45,671 nucleotides of DNA from an uncultured Chthonomonadaceae bacterium (GCA_946479035.1 CAMLDW010000019.1:1-45671); one strand, 5' to 3'. Positions 16,806 through 24,193 are shown, counted from the first letter of the stretch. Notes: a model not told the origin generated them from the sequence alone. Numbers and translations: made by a program.

Positions 16806-17287
16806 CGGAACGCTCCAACGATGGTCCCTGTCTTGACCGTCGTCACCTTGCCGGTGTCAGACGTGAACGTCAGCGTGATCAGCACTTTCACGGAGTTGCC
16901 GCCGATCGTCGTGCACGTCATCTGTCCGTTCGCAGCGCGTAGCACCTGGGCCGGGCTGTAGCGCGAGGCCTCGTCGAGCGGCACGTGCGTAAAGCTGTAG
17001 GGCTGCGCGGTCTGGCCCGCGTCAATCAGGTTCAGTGCCGTCAGGTTCTGCAGCGTGATGTCCTTGGCGCCTAGCATCTGGACGTGCTCGAGGAGCCTGT
17101 TGCTCATCTGCACGGCCTTGCTCTCCTCCGTGCTGACCTGCTCCCCCTTCTTGATCACGGGGAACAGCGACATCAGCGTCAGCGTCGCGGTCACCAGGAA
17201 GAACATCCCGATCACGACGTCGACGAGCAGGGCACCGCGCTTGAGCCTCCGGGCGGGGGCTTTTCGTACTTTCGGGCGCATATTCAT
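16802..17287 (-). CDS. PilV-like minor pilin with atypical prepilin signal
   Basis: A 161-residue protein with a basic leader and the sequence LKRG|ALLVDVVIGMFFLV: a type IV pilin signal in which mature residue 1 is alanine and residue 5 is aspartate (D23) rather than the nearly invariant glutamate. The hydrophobic helix and PilV/GspI-like length follow, with EESKAVQMSNRLLEHV after it as in PilV proteins. Start may be ATG 17287 or ATG 17281. It is the first gene of the V-W-X operon and follows the second pilin cassette's terminator by about 180 bases that hold an 8-bp inverted repeat. Confidence 0.75.
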   Translation of the reverse strand: MNMRPKVRKAPARRLKRGALLVDVVIGMFFLVTATLTLMSLFPVIKKGEQVSTEESKAVQMSNRLLEHVQMLGAKDITLQNLTALNLIDAGQTAQPYSFTHVPLDEASRYSPAQVLRAANGQMTCTTIGGNSVKVLITLTFTSDTGKVTTVKTGTIVGAFR

Positions 17288-17464
17288 AAGGTTCGGTACC
17301 TCACCAGTCCCTGCTCAGACGCCTGGCTGTCAGAATTGCCTGAATCGGCCCTTGTGACCGCCTGGCAGGCGTCGAAGCAAGAAGACTCCGCTTCGGATGT
17401 TCCACGGCCTCTGTTCGGGCCACACGGCATTAGAGCCTGTATTCGGGCACGAGCCCTAAATAGA

Positions 17465-17492
17465 GAGCGGACAGGCTTTCGCCTGTCCGCTC
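17465..17492 (-). terminator. Terminator of pilin copy 1
   Basis: Perfect 12-bp stem (17465-17476 with 17481-17492), 4-nt loop, followed on the minus strand by a T-rich stretch (TCTCTATTT). Identical in sequence to the hairpin after pilin copy 2. Confidence 0.75.
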
Positions 17493-17511
17493 AAGTCGAG
17501 TCGTTCCTCTG

Positions 17512-17868
17512 TTAGAGGCCCGACGGGTCGGCCTTCCACTCCGCCGCAGTCTTGCCGGCGAAGGTCGGGTCGGCGTTGATGGCGTTCGCAAGGTACACGC
17601 CAGTGATCGGGCCGGACGGCCACGACTTCATGTACGTCGGCGTGAGGTCGGCCTGGACGGGGACGTCGGTCGACGTCTTGCCGTTCTCCATGGCCCACTG
17701 CTCCTTGCCCGTCTCGATCTGCTTCAGGTTCGCAATGATGGTCTGAAGTCGGCTGTTCTGGCGGGCCTTGATAAAGTTAGGCACCGCGATCGCGAGCAGA
17801 ATGCCGATGATCAAGACCACGATCATGATCTCGACCAGTGTGAAACCGGTTCTCTTGTTGCGCTTCAT
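17512..17868 (-). CDS. Type IV pilin / pseudopilin, copy 1
   Basis: A 118-residue prepilin: leader MKRNKRTG, cleavage after G8, mature protein starting FTLVEIMIVVLIIGILLAIA with canonical phenylalanine 1 and glutamate 5. The mature protein is 110 residues, has no cysteines and ends EWKADPSGL; its IIANLKQIETGKEQWAMEN segment is typical of short pilins in Armatimonadota, Planctomycetota and relatives. It is probably a major pilin subunit assembled from the inner membrane. It is identical at every base to copy 2, and forms its own cassette with a structured leader and terminator, upstream of the PilV/W/X-like operon. Confidence 0.92.
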   Translation of the reverse strand: MKRNKRTGFTLVEIMIVVLIIGILLAIAVPNFIKARQNSRLQTIIANLKQIETGKEQWAMENGKTSTDVPVQADLTPTYMKSWPSGPITGVYLANAINADPTFAGKTAAEWKADPSGL

Positions 17869-18004
17869 TCTTGTTTCTGATCCTCCGGACTCAGTTGAGT
17901 ACGGGTACCCATGACCCGCAAGTCCCGTGTTCCACTCGGGGCTGAACCCACCAATCGCACATTTACTGGTCTTTCCCTCTGCCTAGCTACGATCCTGTGA
18001 GTCC
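17869..18004 (-). promoter_or_regulatory. Structured leader RNA of pilin copy 1
   Basis: Read on the minus strand, GGACTCA at 18004-17998 and its partner TGAGTCC at 17893-17887 can close a domain of about 118 nt (7 bp). Inside is a hairpin GCGGGU-CAUGGGU-ACCCGU (17919-17901). A second GGACTT just 5' of that hairpin could instead pair with the same GAGTCC, which directly abuts the GGAGG ribosome-binding site. The same design, with compatible base changes, precedes copy 2. No known riboswitch class fits. Confidence 0.55.
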
Positions 18005-18050
18005 TACCGGGCTGACATGGGCCCGTTGGGCTAGCGTCCCAAAAAGAGCT

Positions 18051-18078
18051 GAGCGGACAGGCTTTCGCCTGTCCGCTC
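18051..18078 (-). terminator. Terminator of pilin copy 2
   Basis: Perfect 12-bp stem identical to that after copy 1, followed on the minus strand by AGCTCTTTTT, a better T-run than that of copy 1. It separates the two pilin cassettes. Confidence 0.8.
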
Positions 18079-18097
18079 AAGTCGAGTCGTTCCTCTG

Positions 18098-18454
18098 TTA
18101 GAGGCCCGACGGGTCGGCCTTCCACTCCGCCGCAGTCTTGCCGGCGAAGGTCGGGTCGGCGTTGATGGCGTTCGCAAGGTACACGCCAGTGATCGGGCCG
18201 GACGGCCACGACTTCATGTACGTCGGCGTGAGGTCGGCCTGGACGGGGACGTCGGTCGACGTCTTGCCGTTCTCCATGGCCCACTGCTCCTTGCCCGTCT
18301 CGATCTGCTTCAGGTTCGCAATGATGGTCTGAAGTCGGCTGTTCTGGCGGGCCTTGATAAAGTTAGGCACCGCGATCGCGAGCAGAATGCCGATGATCAA
18401 GACCACGATCATGATCTCGACCAGTGTGAAACCGGTTCTCTTGTTGCGCTTCAT
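18098..18454 (-). CDS. Type IV pilin / pseudopilin, copy 2
   Basis: Identical in every base to the 118-residue pilin gene at 17512-17868 and lying upstream of it in the direction of transcription. The open frame runs further 5' to 18655, but I start at ATG 18454: the prepilin leader MKRNKRTG begins here, the other copy has a stop upstream, and the upstream bases form the structured leader instead. GGAGG lies 13 nt before the ATG, a long spacing. The gene is divergent from the M48 protease gene. Confidence 0.92.
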   Translation of the reverse strand: MKRNKRTGFTLVEIMIVVLIIGILLAIAVPNFIKARQNSRLQTIIANLKQIETGKEQWAMENGKTSTDVPVQADLTPTYMKSWPSGPITGVYLANAINADPTFAGKTAAEWKADPSGL

Positions 18455-18591
18455 TCTTGTTGCTGATCCTCCGGACTCAAGTGAGTGCGGATACCCATGA
18501 CCCGCGAGTCCTGTGTTCCACTTGGGCCTGAACCTACTCATTGCACATTTGCCTGTCTTCCCTGCTGCCCCGGGTACGATCCGATGAGTCC
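18455..18591 (-). promoter_or_regulatory. Structured leader RNA of pilin copy 2
   Basis: On the minus strand GGACTCA (18591-18585) can pair with TGAGTCC (18479-18473), 7 bp enclosing 105 nt. A hairpin GCGGGU-CAUGGGU-AUCCGC occupies 18505-18487; compared with copy 1 its stem has one G-U to G-C and one G-C to G-U change, keeping pairing. GGACTC just before this hairpin competes for GAGTCC, which touches the ribosome-binding site at 18472-18468. Also shared with copy 1: AAATGTGC and GTTCAG...GTGGAACAC. Function unknown. Confidence 0.55.
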
Positions 18592-18634
18592 TATCGGTCG
18601 GGAACCGGCCCTTTCGAGTTGCGTCTAAACCTAC

Positions 18635-19459
18635 ATGAGGCGAACCTGGCTTCACTTGTCGATCCTCGGCGTGGCGCTCGTAGGCTCCACGGCTAGCGCG
18701 GACATGTTCAAGCCGGGCGTCCAGGACCAGATCAAACTGGGCCAGAAGGCCGCAGCCCAGGTTCGCACGGAGGAGAAGGTCCTGCCAGACTCAGACCCTC
18801 GGGTCGTCGCCGTGCGCCGCATCGGTGAGCACCTCGTGTCCCTGATCCCGAAGAGCGAGCGCGACAAGAAGCCGTTCCAGTACACCTTCGACGTCGTGGA
18901 CAGCAAGGAGGTCAACGCCTTTGCCCTGCCCGGTGGCCCCGTTTTCATCTACACGGGCCTGATTGAGAACCTGAAGACCGAGGACGAGATCGCGGCGGTG
19001 CTGGGCCACGAGCTCACGCACGTCCGAAGGGAGCACTGGGCCAGCGCCTATGCTGACAACCAGAAGCGCCAGCTGGGGCTGTCCGTCGTCCTGGTCCTGC
19101 TCAACGCCAACCGGTCGGTGTTCGACATCGCTGGCGTCAGCGATGCGCTCATCTTCCAGCTTCCCTACTCGCGAAAGCACGAGTCCGAGGCGGACAGCGT
19201 CGGCTACGACCTGATGGTCAAGTCAGACTACAACCCTCAGGGAATGGTCGATGTTTTCACTGTGCTCAAGCAGAAGGGCGGGAGCAAGAGGACCCAGGAA
19301 TGGCTCAGCGACCACCCGGACCTTGACCGTCGCATCAACAATGTGAAGAAGCGCATTGCCGAGTCCACCACGACGTTCCCGCCTCAGAAGCCGCTCGGCT
19401 CCTCGGTCATGATGCGCAACTCCCTGTCAAACAAGCGGGCGCTTCCGGTCACTCATTAG
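18635..19459 (+). CDS. M48-family metalloprotease, secreted
   Basis: A 274-residue zinc peptidase. A signal peptide occupies residues 1-22 (SILGVALVGSTASA then DM). The zinc motif HELTH is at H125-H129 with catalytic E126, and the third ligand lies in the later ESEAD motif (RKHESEADSVGYDLM). There are no clear transmembrane segments beyond the signal, resembling the periplasmic BepA/LoiP-like M48C group that handle outer-membrane proteins. The gene is divergent from the pilin cassettes and its stop overlaps the convergent Mrp gene by four bases. Whether it acts on pilus or outer-membrane proteins is unknown. Confidence 0.9.
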   Translation: MRRTWLHLSILGVALVGSTASADMFKPGVQDQIKLGQKAAAQVRTEEKVLPDSDPRVVAVRRIGEHLVSLIPKSERDKKPFQYTFDVVDSKEVNAFALPGGPVFIYTGLIENLKTEDEIAAVLGHELTHVRREHWASAYADNQKRQLGLSVVLVLLNANRSVFDIAGVSDALIFQLPYSRKHESEADSVGYDLMVKSDYNPQGMVDVFTVLKQKGGSKRTQEWLSDHPDLDRRINNVKKRIAESTTTFPPQKPLGSSVMMRNSLSNKRALPVTH

Positions 19460-20532
19460 GCGCCGGCCGTCGCCTTCGGCCCCTCGACTCTCTCAGCGCG
19501 GATGCTCAACTGCGCCGCCAGCCTGCCGGCGATCTCGGCGAACGCCTTAGACTGTACGCTTTCAGGGTAAGCGATGACGGAGGGCTCGCCCCTCTCGGCC
19601 GCTTCGCTCACCTTCGGATCTAGGGGCACCGAACCGAGGAACGGCACCTCTAACCGGCCAGCCAGCTCCTCGCCGGTCGTGCCGGAAAAGATGCGCGACT
19701 CCTCTCCGCAGCCTGGGCAGACGAACGCGCCCATGTTCTCGACGACGCCCAGGAGCGGCGACTCGAGCCGCGTAAACAGCTTCGCCGCCTTTCCCGCAAT
19801 GTTTGCAGCGACGCTGTGCGGCGTCGTCACGATCACGACCCCCGAGAGCGGCACGAGCTGCCCCAGCGACATCGGAGCGTCTCCTGTGCCTGGCGGCAGG
19901 TCGACGAGAAGGTAGTCGAGCTCGCCCCAGAGTACGTCCGCCAAGAGTTGCTTCAACGTCGAGTGGACCATCGGGCCTCGCCAGAGCACGGCCTGGCCCT
20001 CTTCCAGCAAGAAGCCGATCGACATCATCCGCACGCCGTAGCGCTCGATCGGCACGATCTTCTGGTTCATCGCAAGCGGCTTCTCGTTCGCCACGCCCAT
20101 CATCATAGGCACGCTCGGGCCATAGACGTCCGCGTCGAGCAGGCCCACCCTGGCGCCCTGCTGGGCAAGCGCGATCGCAAGGTTGACGCTGACCGTGCTC
20201 TTACCGACCCCGCCCTTCCCGCTCGCGATCGCCACGATCTGCCGCACGCCTGGCGCCAAGTCCTCTTTGTTCGCCTGGCGCTCGCGCACGCGCGCCGTCA
20301 TTTCCACCTGGACGTCGTTGATTCCACCGATCGCAAGCACGCACTGCCGAGCCTCTTCCTGCAGCAGGTCCTTGACCGGGCAGGCCGGCGTGGTGAGCTC
20401 GATCTTGAGGGCGACGCTCGAGCCGTCGATCGCGACCTCCTTCACGAACCCGAGCGTGACGATGTCCCTGTGGAGGTCTGGGTCGTTGACGGAACGGAGC
20501 GCGTCCAGCACCTGTTCTTTGGTGACCGGCAT
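19456..20532 (-). CDS. apbC: Mrp/ApbC-type iron-sulfur carrier P-loop ATPase
   Basis: A 358-residue two-domain protein. Residues ~5-85 are a MIP18/DUF59 domain (VNDPDLHRDIVTLGFV, TTPACPVKD). The ATPase domain has the deviant Walker A GKGGVGKS (105-112), LLDADVYGPS, the VDLPPGTGD segment and a CPGC motif that binds a bridging [4Fe-4S] cluster in dimers. The family delivers iron-sulfur clusters to apo-enzymes in the cytoplasm; PurF encoded nearby is one enzyme that needs such a cluster. The ATG at 20532 follows a 92-base gap with a large hairpin. Confidence 0.94.
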   Translation of the reverse strand: MPVTKEQVLDALRSVNDPDLHRDIVTLGFVKEVAIDGSSVALKIELTTPACPVKDLLQEEARQCVLAIGGINDVQVEMTARVRERQANKEDLAPGVRQIVAIASGKGGVGKSTVSVNLAIALAQQGARVGLLDADVYGPSVPMMMGVANEKPLAMNQKIVPIERYGVRMMSIGFLLEEGQAVLWRGPMVHSTLKQLLADVLWGELDYLLVDLPPGTGDAPMSLGQLVPLSGVVIVTTPHSVAANIAGKAAKLFTRLESPLLGVVENMGAFVCPGCGEESRIFSGTTGEELAGRLEVPFLGSVPLDPKVSEAAERGEPSVIAYPESVQSKAFAEIAGRLAAQLSIRAERVEGPKATAGA

Positions 20533-20569
20533 CGCCAGCGAGGTTACCTGGGGGCACTTGAACCAGCTA

Positions 20570-20603
20570 GTGCCGCGCCGGAACCTGAGTTCCAGCGCGG
20601 CAC
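20570..20603. other. Large hairpin between ECF sigma gene and mrp/apbC
   Basis: Arms GTGCCGCGC (20570-20578) and GCGCGGCAC (20595-20603), extended after one mismatch by GGAAC/GTTCC around a 4-nt loop, give a 14-bp stem. It lies after the stop of the ECF sigma gene and 38 bases before the Mrp gene. There is no T-run, so it may be a weak terminator or an RNA-processing or stabilising element. Confidence 0.5.
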
Positions 20604-20624
20604 CGGCCTTGGCAGGCCTCGCCT

Positions 20625-21203
20625 CTAGCCGAGCGCGACTTGCAGGTCCTTCTTCAGGATCGCGCGGGCCCGGAAGAGCCAGCTCTTGATCGTGCCCTCC
20701 GGCACGTGCAGCGCGCTGGCGATCTCGTTGACGTCCATGTGCCCGTAGTGCCGCATCTCGATGATGCGACGGTACCGCTCAGGCAGCCGCGAGACGGCTT
20801 CTCGCACCCGCTCGATGCGGATGCGAGACTCCACGCCGGACTCGACGTCGGAGCGGACGTCGTAGATGGCGTGCTCGTGCTTTTCCAGGCACTCCTGGCC
20901 GGGGCGCCTGCCCCGCATGATGTCGACGCAGCAGTTCGAGCAGATGCGCATCAGCCATGGCAGCAGGGGCCTGCCAGGCTCGAACGTGCGGATGGCCCGA
21001 AAGGCCTTGACGAACGTGTCTTGGACGGCGTCCTCGGCGTCCTCCTGGTCGCGGAGCATGCGCAAGGCGTGCCCCCGTATTTGAGACCGGTAGCGGTCGG
21101 CGACCAGCTCCATGGCCACCGTGTCACCGGCTTGGGCGCTCTGCACGAGATGGTTCTCCCAGGCAGCAACGGCCCTCTTATCGAGTTTGATTCCTCGTCC
21201 CAC
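20625..21203 (-). CDS. ECF-family RNA polymerase sigma factor
   Basis: A 192-residue sigma-70 family factor of the extracytoplasmic type. Region 2 includes YRSQIRGHALRMLRDQEDAEDAVQ (in part RMLRDQEDAEDAVQDTF) and FRAIRTFEPGRPLLPWLMRI; region 4 includes LPERYRRIIEMRHYGHMDV and the helix-turn-helix ASALHVPEGTIKSWLFRAR. It would redirect RNA polymerase to stress or envelope promoters. I chose GTG 21203, which gives the usual short lead into region 2; a longer frame reaches TTG 21299 but the extra residues are not family-like. No anti-sigma gene is adjacent, so its control is unclear. Confidence 0.88.
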   Translation of the reverse strand: MGRGIKLDKRAVAAWENHLVQSAQAGDTVAMELVADRYRSQIRGHALRMLRDQEDAEDAVQDTFVKAFRAIRTFEPGRPLLPWLMRICSNCCVDIMRGRRPGQECLEKHEHAIYDVRSDVESGVESRIRIERVREAVSRLPERYRRIIEMRHYGHMDVNEIASALHVPEGTIKSWLFRARAILKKDLQVALG

Positions 21204-21342
21204 GACCCCATTGTATGAAAGGAACAACCCCCGGGACCGGGATTGGTGCCAAAGACCCTCCCCCGCCGAACTACCGGGATGTGGAGAGAGTTGGCCCAAC
21301 GCCCCGTGGTAAAGCCGAACGGCCTACCGAAGATCCTAGGTG

Positions 21343-22224
21343 ATGGTCAAAAAGGCCGTCTGCTACTTTCTGGCGTCGGGGCCGCTCCTGCTCATCGGGA
21401 TCATTGCGATCAACTCCCGGCTGTACTACAGCACGTGGGAGTTCACGGAGTACGGCCCGGATACCAACGCTCGGATCGCAGCCTACGCCCAGCCTGTAAG
21501 GGCGGTCCGAAGCTCCCTTTCGCCCCTCTCGCCAGTGACCGAGGAAAACGTCCGAGCCGTCGCAGACCTGTGGCTTCAGGGCTACGACCAGGGCAAGCTC
21601 AGGGACATCCCACCGGCAACCACCATAAACAACTGCGCCACTACCGTCTACCAGCAGATCCTCGACTCGCGAATGACGGTGCTGGAAGGCTTGATCCGGT
21701 CTGCTGACGAAAAGCGAGCCGCGAACAAGCCGCACGATGCCGCCATGCTCTACGCAGATGCCCTCAAGGTCGCAAACATCGCCAAGTACAGCGAGCTCAC
21801 CTCGGTCGCCGACTCCTCTGTCGTGCAGATGGAATCGCTCAAGAAGCTCATGATTGTCGAGCCGCAGCTCGACGAGGCGGACCGCAAAGAGGTCCTAGGA
21901 TGTCTATTGACCCTAGATGCCGACTCGTCACGCAATCTCAGTAAGGTCGTCGACCGAATCGCCTTCGCCTACCAGGGCGACCTCAGACGGCAGCACAAGG
22001 CACCGACCGGCCTCGTCGCTGCGATGGACTCTGGCACCCTCGCAAGCGCGGAAGACGAACTCCAGTCGAAGATAAGCGCGTGGGAGCGCCTGAGCCGGAA
22101 CGACGAGGAGCTTACGCCGCTCTACGGCAGGAGCAGACTCGCGTACATACAGCTCGCTCGCTATCAGCGGAAGGTACAGGAAGCGATCGAGCTCTTTTCA
22201 AAGGGCCGGACGAAGCTCAGTTAG
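21343..22224 (+). CDS. Membrane-anchored protein of unknown function
   Basis: A 293-residue protein (ATG 21343; an adjacent GTG at 21340 is also possible). One N-terminal hydrophobic segment (residues ~5-24, VCYFLASGPLLLIGIIAI) anchors or exports it. The rest is largely predicted helical with tetratricopeptide-like spacing (AANKPHDAAMLYADALKVA, KVQEAIELFSKGRTKLS) but no definite TPR. No family is recognised. It lies between the two ECF sigma loci and its last 8 bases overlap the convergent anti-sigma-like gene. Base composition is like its neighbours. Confidence 0.75.
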   Translation: MVKKAVCYFLASGPLLLIGIIAINSRLYYSTWEFTEYGPDTNARIAAYAQPVRAVRSSLSPLSPVTEENVRAVADLWLQGYDQGKLRDIPPATTINNCATTVYQQILDSRMTVLEGLIRSADEKRAANKPHDAAMLYADALKVANIAKYSELTSVADSSVVQMESLKKLMIVEPQLDEADRKEVLGCLLTLDADSSRNLSKVVDRIAFAYQGDLRRQHKAPTGLVAAMDSGTLASAEDELQSKISAWERLSRNDEELTPLYGRSRLAYIQLARYQRKVQEAIELFSKGRTKLS

Positions 22225-23065
22225 CGCTGACCCAGATCAGACCGCCCTCGCGGACTTCGGCCTTCAAGCCAAGCGCCTTCATCTCGTCAACGATGGACGA
22301 GAGCGGATCCGTGCTTTCCAGGCGCCAGACGACCGTTGCGTCAGGGCTTCCCGACTCGATCACTACCGGGACGGCGTATCTTGATGCCACGGCGGCGGCG
22401 AACTGCACGGCCGTACCCGCGCCTTCGCTCTTGGTCGAGACCTTGCTTCCCGGCACTGCGACGTACATCGTCGCATAGTCGCGCGCAAAACTGACTGAGA
22501 CCACGCTCGCACCGTCCGAGTGGTTACTGAGCGGGCTGTCCACCCCTTGGCCGTTCAGCGAGCGGGCGAAAAGCACCTGACCTGAACCCAACTTCGTCAC
22601 CGTCACAGAGTTCTTCCCAGAAGCCGTGTAAGTCAGTCGGACCGCACCGTCCGTAAAGACGATCCTGGGAGCCGCCTCCACTGAAGGCACGAAGTTGGCG
22701 ACTTCGACGCGGTTGCGGTCGGAAACGTTTGAAATCGAGGCAATGGCGCCGATAATGGCAAGAGTGGCGACTGCGCCATAGGCAATTGGCCGCCAGGCAA
22801 AGAACCGGGCTGCGCCACGCGACTTGCCCTCGAGCCCGATAATGTGGGCGTCCACCCGCTCCCTGATCTTCAGGTGCAGGTCGGCGGGGACCTCCACCGG
22901 CGTCTGGAGCGCCTTGAGCTCACCCATGATGCGCACGAACTGGGCGTACTCCGCCCCTACCGCGGCGTCTAAAGACATGGCCCGCTCGAACGCCTGGCTG
23001 AGCCCGTCGTCGAGCGTCCCCTCGTAGTAAGCCGAGTAGAAGTCGCGTGCCTTGTTCAGGTTCAT
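22217..23065 (-). CDS. Putative anti-sigma factor, membrane-spanning
   Basis: A 282-residue protein encoded 25 bases after an ECF sigma gene, the usual anti-sigma position. An N-terminal helical domain (residues ~1-75: DFYSAYYEGTLDDGLSQAF, then LHLKIRERVDAHI) resembles the sigma-binding part of anti-sigma factors but lacks the zinc HxxxCxxC motif. A transmembrane helix follows (~93-112, AYGAVATLAIIGAIASI), then a periplasmic beta-rich domain whose end (LESTDPLSSIVDEMKALGLK) resembles secretin N/STN folds. It may hold the sigma factor at the membrane until a periplasmic signal; function inferred from order and topology. Confidence 0.7.
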   Translation of the reverse strand: MNLNKARDFYSAYYEGTLDDGLSQAFERAMSLDAAVGAEYAQFVRIMGELKALQTPVEVPADLHLKIRERVDAHIIGLEGKSRGAARFFAWRPIAYGAVATLAIIGAIASISNVSDRNRVEVANFVPSVEAAPRIVFTDGAVRLTYTASGKNSVTVTKLGSGQVLFARSLNGQGVDSPLSNHSDGASVVSVSFARDYATMYVAVPGSKVSTKSEGAGTAVQFAAAVASRYAVPVVIESGSPDATVVWRLESTDPLSSIVDEMKALGLKAEVREGGLIWVSAN

Positions 23066-23090
23066 TTCTAAGCTCTTTGGCAGTTCGACT

Positions 23091-23675
23091 TCAACCGAGC
23101 TGGAATAGTTCCACGTCCTGCACCAAATGGTCCCGCAAGGCCAGCCTGGCTCGGTTCAGCCGGCTCTTGACCGTGCCGATCGGCAGGTCCAGGGCGGCCG
23201 AGATCTCTTCGTAGGTCAGCATCTCGACGTGGTACATCACTAGCATCGCCTGCTGGTACTCCGGCATCTTGCCGAGGGCTGACTGCACAGCCTGGTCTCG
23301 CGCGCTCCGCTCGAGCAGCTCCTCCGGGCCGTCGGACTCGTCCTCGAACTGCCGCTGCACTTCCCCGCCTTCAAGGTTGAGCGTCGCCTCGAGGCTCTCG
23401 TGCCGGCGCGAGCGCTCTTTCTTGCGCAGATCCAGATAGCAGTTGGTGAGGATGCGATAGAGCCAGGTGCCGAAGCTGCTCTGCCCGCGGAAGTTCTTAA
23501 GAGCATTATAAACGCGCACGAACGCGTCCGCGACGATGTCGGCGGCCTCGTCCGCGTTCGAGGTCAGGCGGTACGCGTACTGGTAGGCGCGCCCCTCGTA
23601 CTTGCGGATCAGCGCGTCAAAGGCGCTTCTGTCTCCTTGCTGGCTCAGCTCGATCAAAAGGACGTCGTCGTTCAT
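23091..23675 (-). CDS. ECF-family sigma factor (RpoE-like)
   Basis: A 194-residue factor with region 2 motifs AFDALIRKYEGRAYQYAYRL, ADEAADIVADAFVRVY and FGTWLYRILTNCYLDLRRK-like (here LDLRKKERS), a variable linker, and region 4 (MPEYQQAMLVMYHVEMLTY, EISAALDLPIGTVKSRLNRA). It is the RpoE/SigW kind that responds to envelope conditions. Its start overlaps the end of the DUF4446 gene by 4 bases, and the anti-sigma-like gene follows, forming a three-gene unit. No promoter typical of autoregulation can be assigned. Confidence 0.93.
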   Translation of the reverse strand: MNDDVLLIELSQQGDRSAFDALIRKYEGRAYQYAYRLTSNADEAADIVADAFVRVYNALKNFRGQSSFGTWLYRILTNCYLDLRKKERSRRHESLEATLNLEGGEVQRQFEDESDGPEELLERSARDQAVQSALGKMPEYQQAMLVMYHVEMLTYEEISAALDLPIGTVKSRLNRARLALRDHLVQDVELFQLG

Positions 23676-24193
23676 CGCCCACCCTTGGCGGCCGAGGCAG
23701 CCTCGCGCTGCGCAATGGCCGCCTCGATCGCGCCCTGCTCTTCTCTGCTCAGGTCCCGACCCGCCCTGCCCCCTTTGATCTCCTTGGCGTAGACGCGGCA
23801 GTCCGTGCGCCCGACCATGCTCGTGACGACGGTCCCGTCGCCGCGCTCGTCATAGATCGCAAGCGCAAAGCTCTGCTGGCCCCCAACGTCTTCAAACGCG
23901 TCGAAGCGCACCAGACCCAGGTACCGCTTCGAAGACTCCATCTTGGACTCAAGCGTGTTCAGCCGCGACTCTGACGAGTCCAGGCGTCCATCCACGCTGA
24001 CCAACGTCTTAACGTGGTCCTGCAGCAACTTTTCGATGTTGCCGCCTGTTGAACCGTTCATAAGCTCTGCCCACTTCCGTGCGATTGTCCTGAGTCGAAG
24101 GCCCTGCACGACGACCAGCGCCGCGAGCACAAAGGAGACGACAAGGCCGACAACGCCCATCAAAGGCCCGTACTGGTCGAGAAAGGGCTCCAT
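23672..24193 (-). CDS. DUF4446 family membrane protein
   Basis: A 173-residue protein with one N-terminal transmembrane helix (residues ~9-32, PLMGVVGLVVSFVLAALVV), a coiled-coil stretch (~50-90, LLQDHVKTLVSVDGRLDSSE) and the C-terminal DUF4446 signature YLGLVRFDAFEDVGGQQSFA with GRTDCRVYAKEIKGG. In many bacteria DUF4446 genes lie by ParB or sporulation genes; the function is unknown. Here it leads the operon with the ECF sigma and anti-sigma genes, coupled by a 4-base overlap. A TATACT box at 24208-24213 predicts a leader of only about 7 nt. Confidence 0.9.
   Translation of the reverse strand: MEPFLDQYGPLMGVVGLVVSFVLAALVVVQGLRLRTIARKWAELMNGSTGGNIEKLLQDHVKTLVSVDGRLDSSESRLNTLESKMESSKRYLGLVRFDAFEDVGGQQSFALAIYDERGDGTVVTSMVGRTDCRVYAKEIKGGRAGRDLSREEQGAIEAAIAQREAASAAKGGR

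Larger units (their letters stand above)
17465..17875 (-). repeat. 411-bp exact duplication, unit 1
   Basis: Bases 17465-17875 are identical to 18051-18461 (offset 586). The block spans the terminator hairpin, the full pilin gene and seven bases before its start; identity stops at the next base, although similarity continues through the leader. Confidence 0.95.
18051..18461 (-). repeat. 411-bp exact duplication, unit 2
   Basis: Identical to 17465-17875. The neighbouring leaders differ at many positions, so the exact identity stops sharply just outside the coding region, as expected for gene conversion or recent partial duplication. Confidence 0.95.

Noticed and set aside
17465..18461. CRISPR array or transposon explaining the duplicated block
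   Set aside because: There are only two 411-bp copies containing a gene and its terminator; no spacers, transposase or terminal inverted repeats.
18455..18591. c-di-GMP-I (GEMM) riboswitch upstream of the pilin genes
   Set aside because: The conserved core segments of that class, including the tetraloop-receptor and CGCAAAGCC-like stretches, are not found, so I keep the leader unclassified.
18455..18655. N-terminal extension of pilin copy 2 as one 185-residue protein
   Set aside because: The extension is not in frame in copy 1, contains no leader-like sequence, and covers the structured leader RNA; the prepilin leader starts at 18454.
21204..21299. Longer ECF sigma factor starting at TTG 21299
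   Set aside because: The added 32 residues are proline/serine/glycine-rich, have no ribosome-binding site and are not part of the family; GTG 21203 gives the normal N-terminus.
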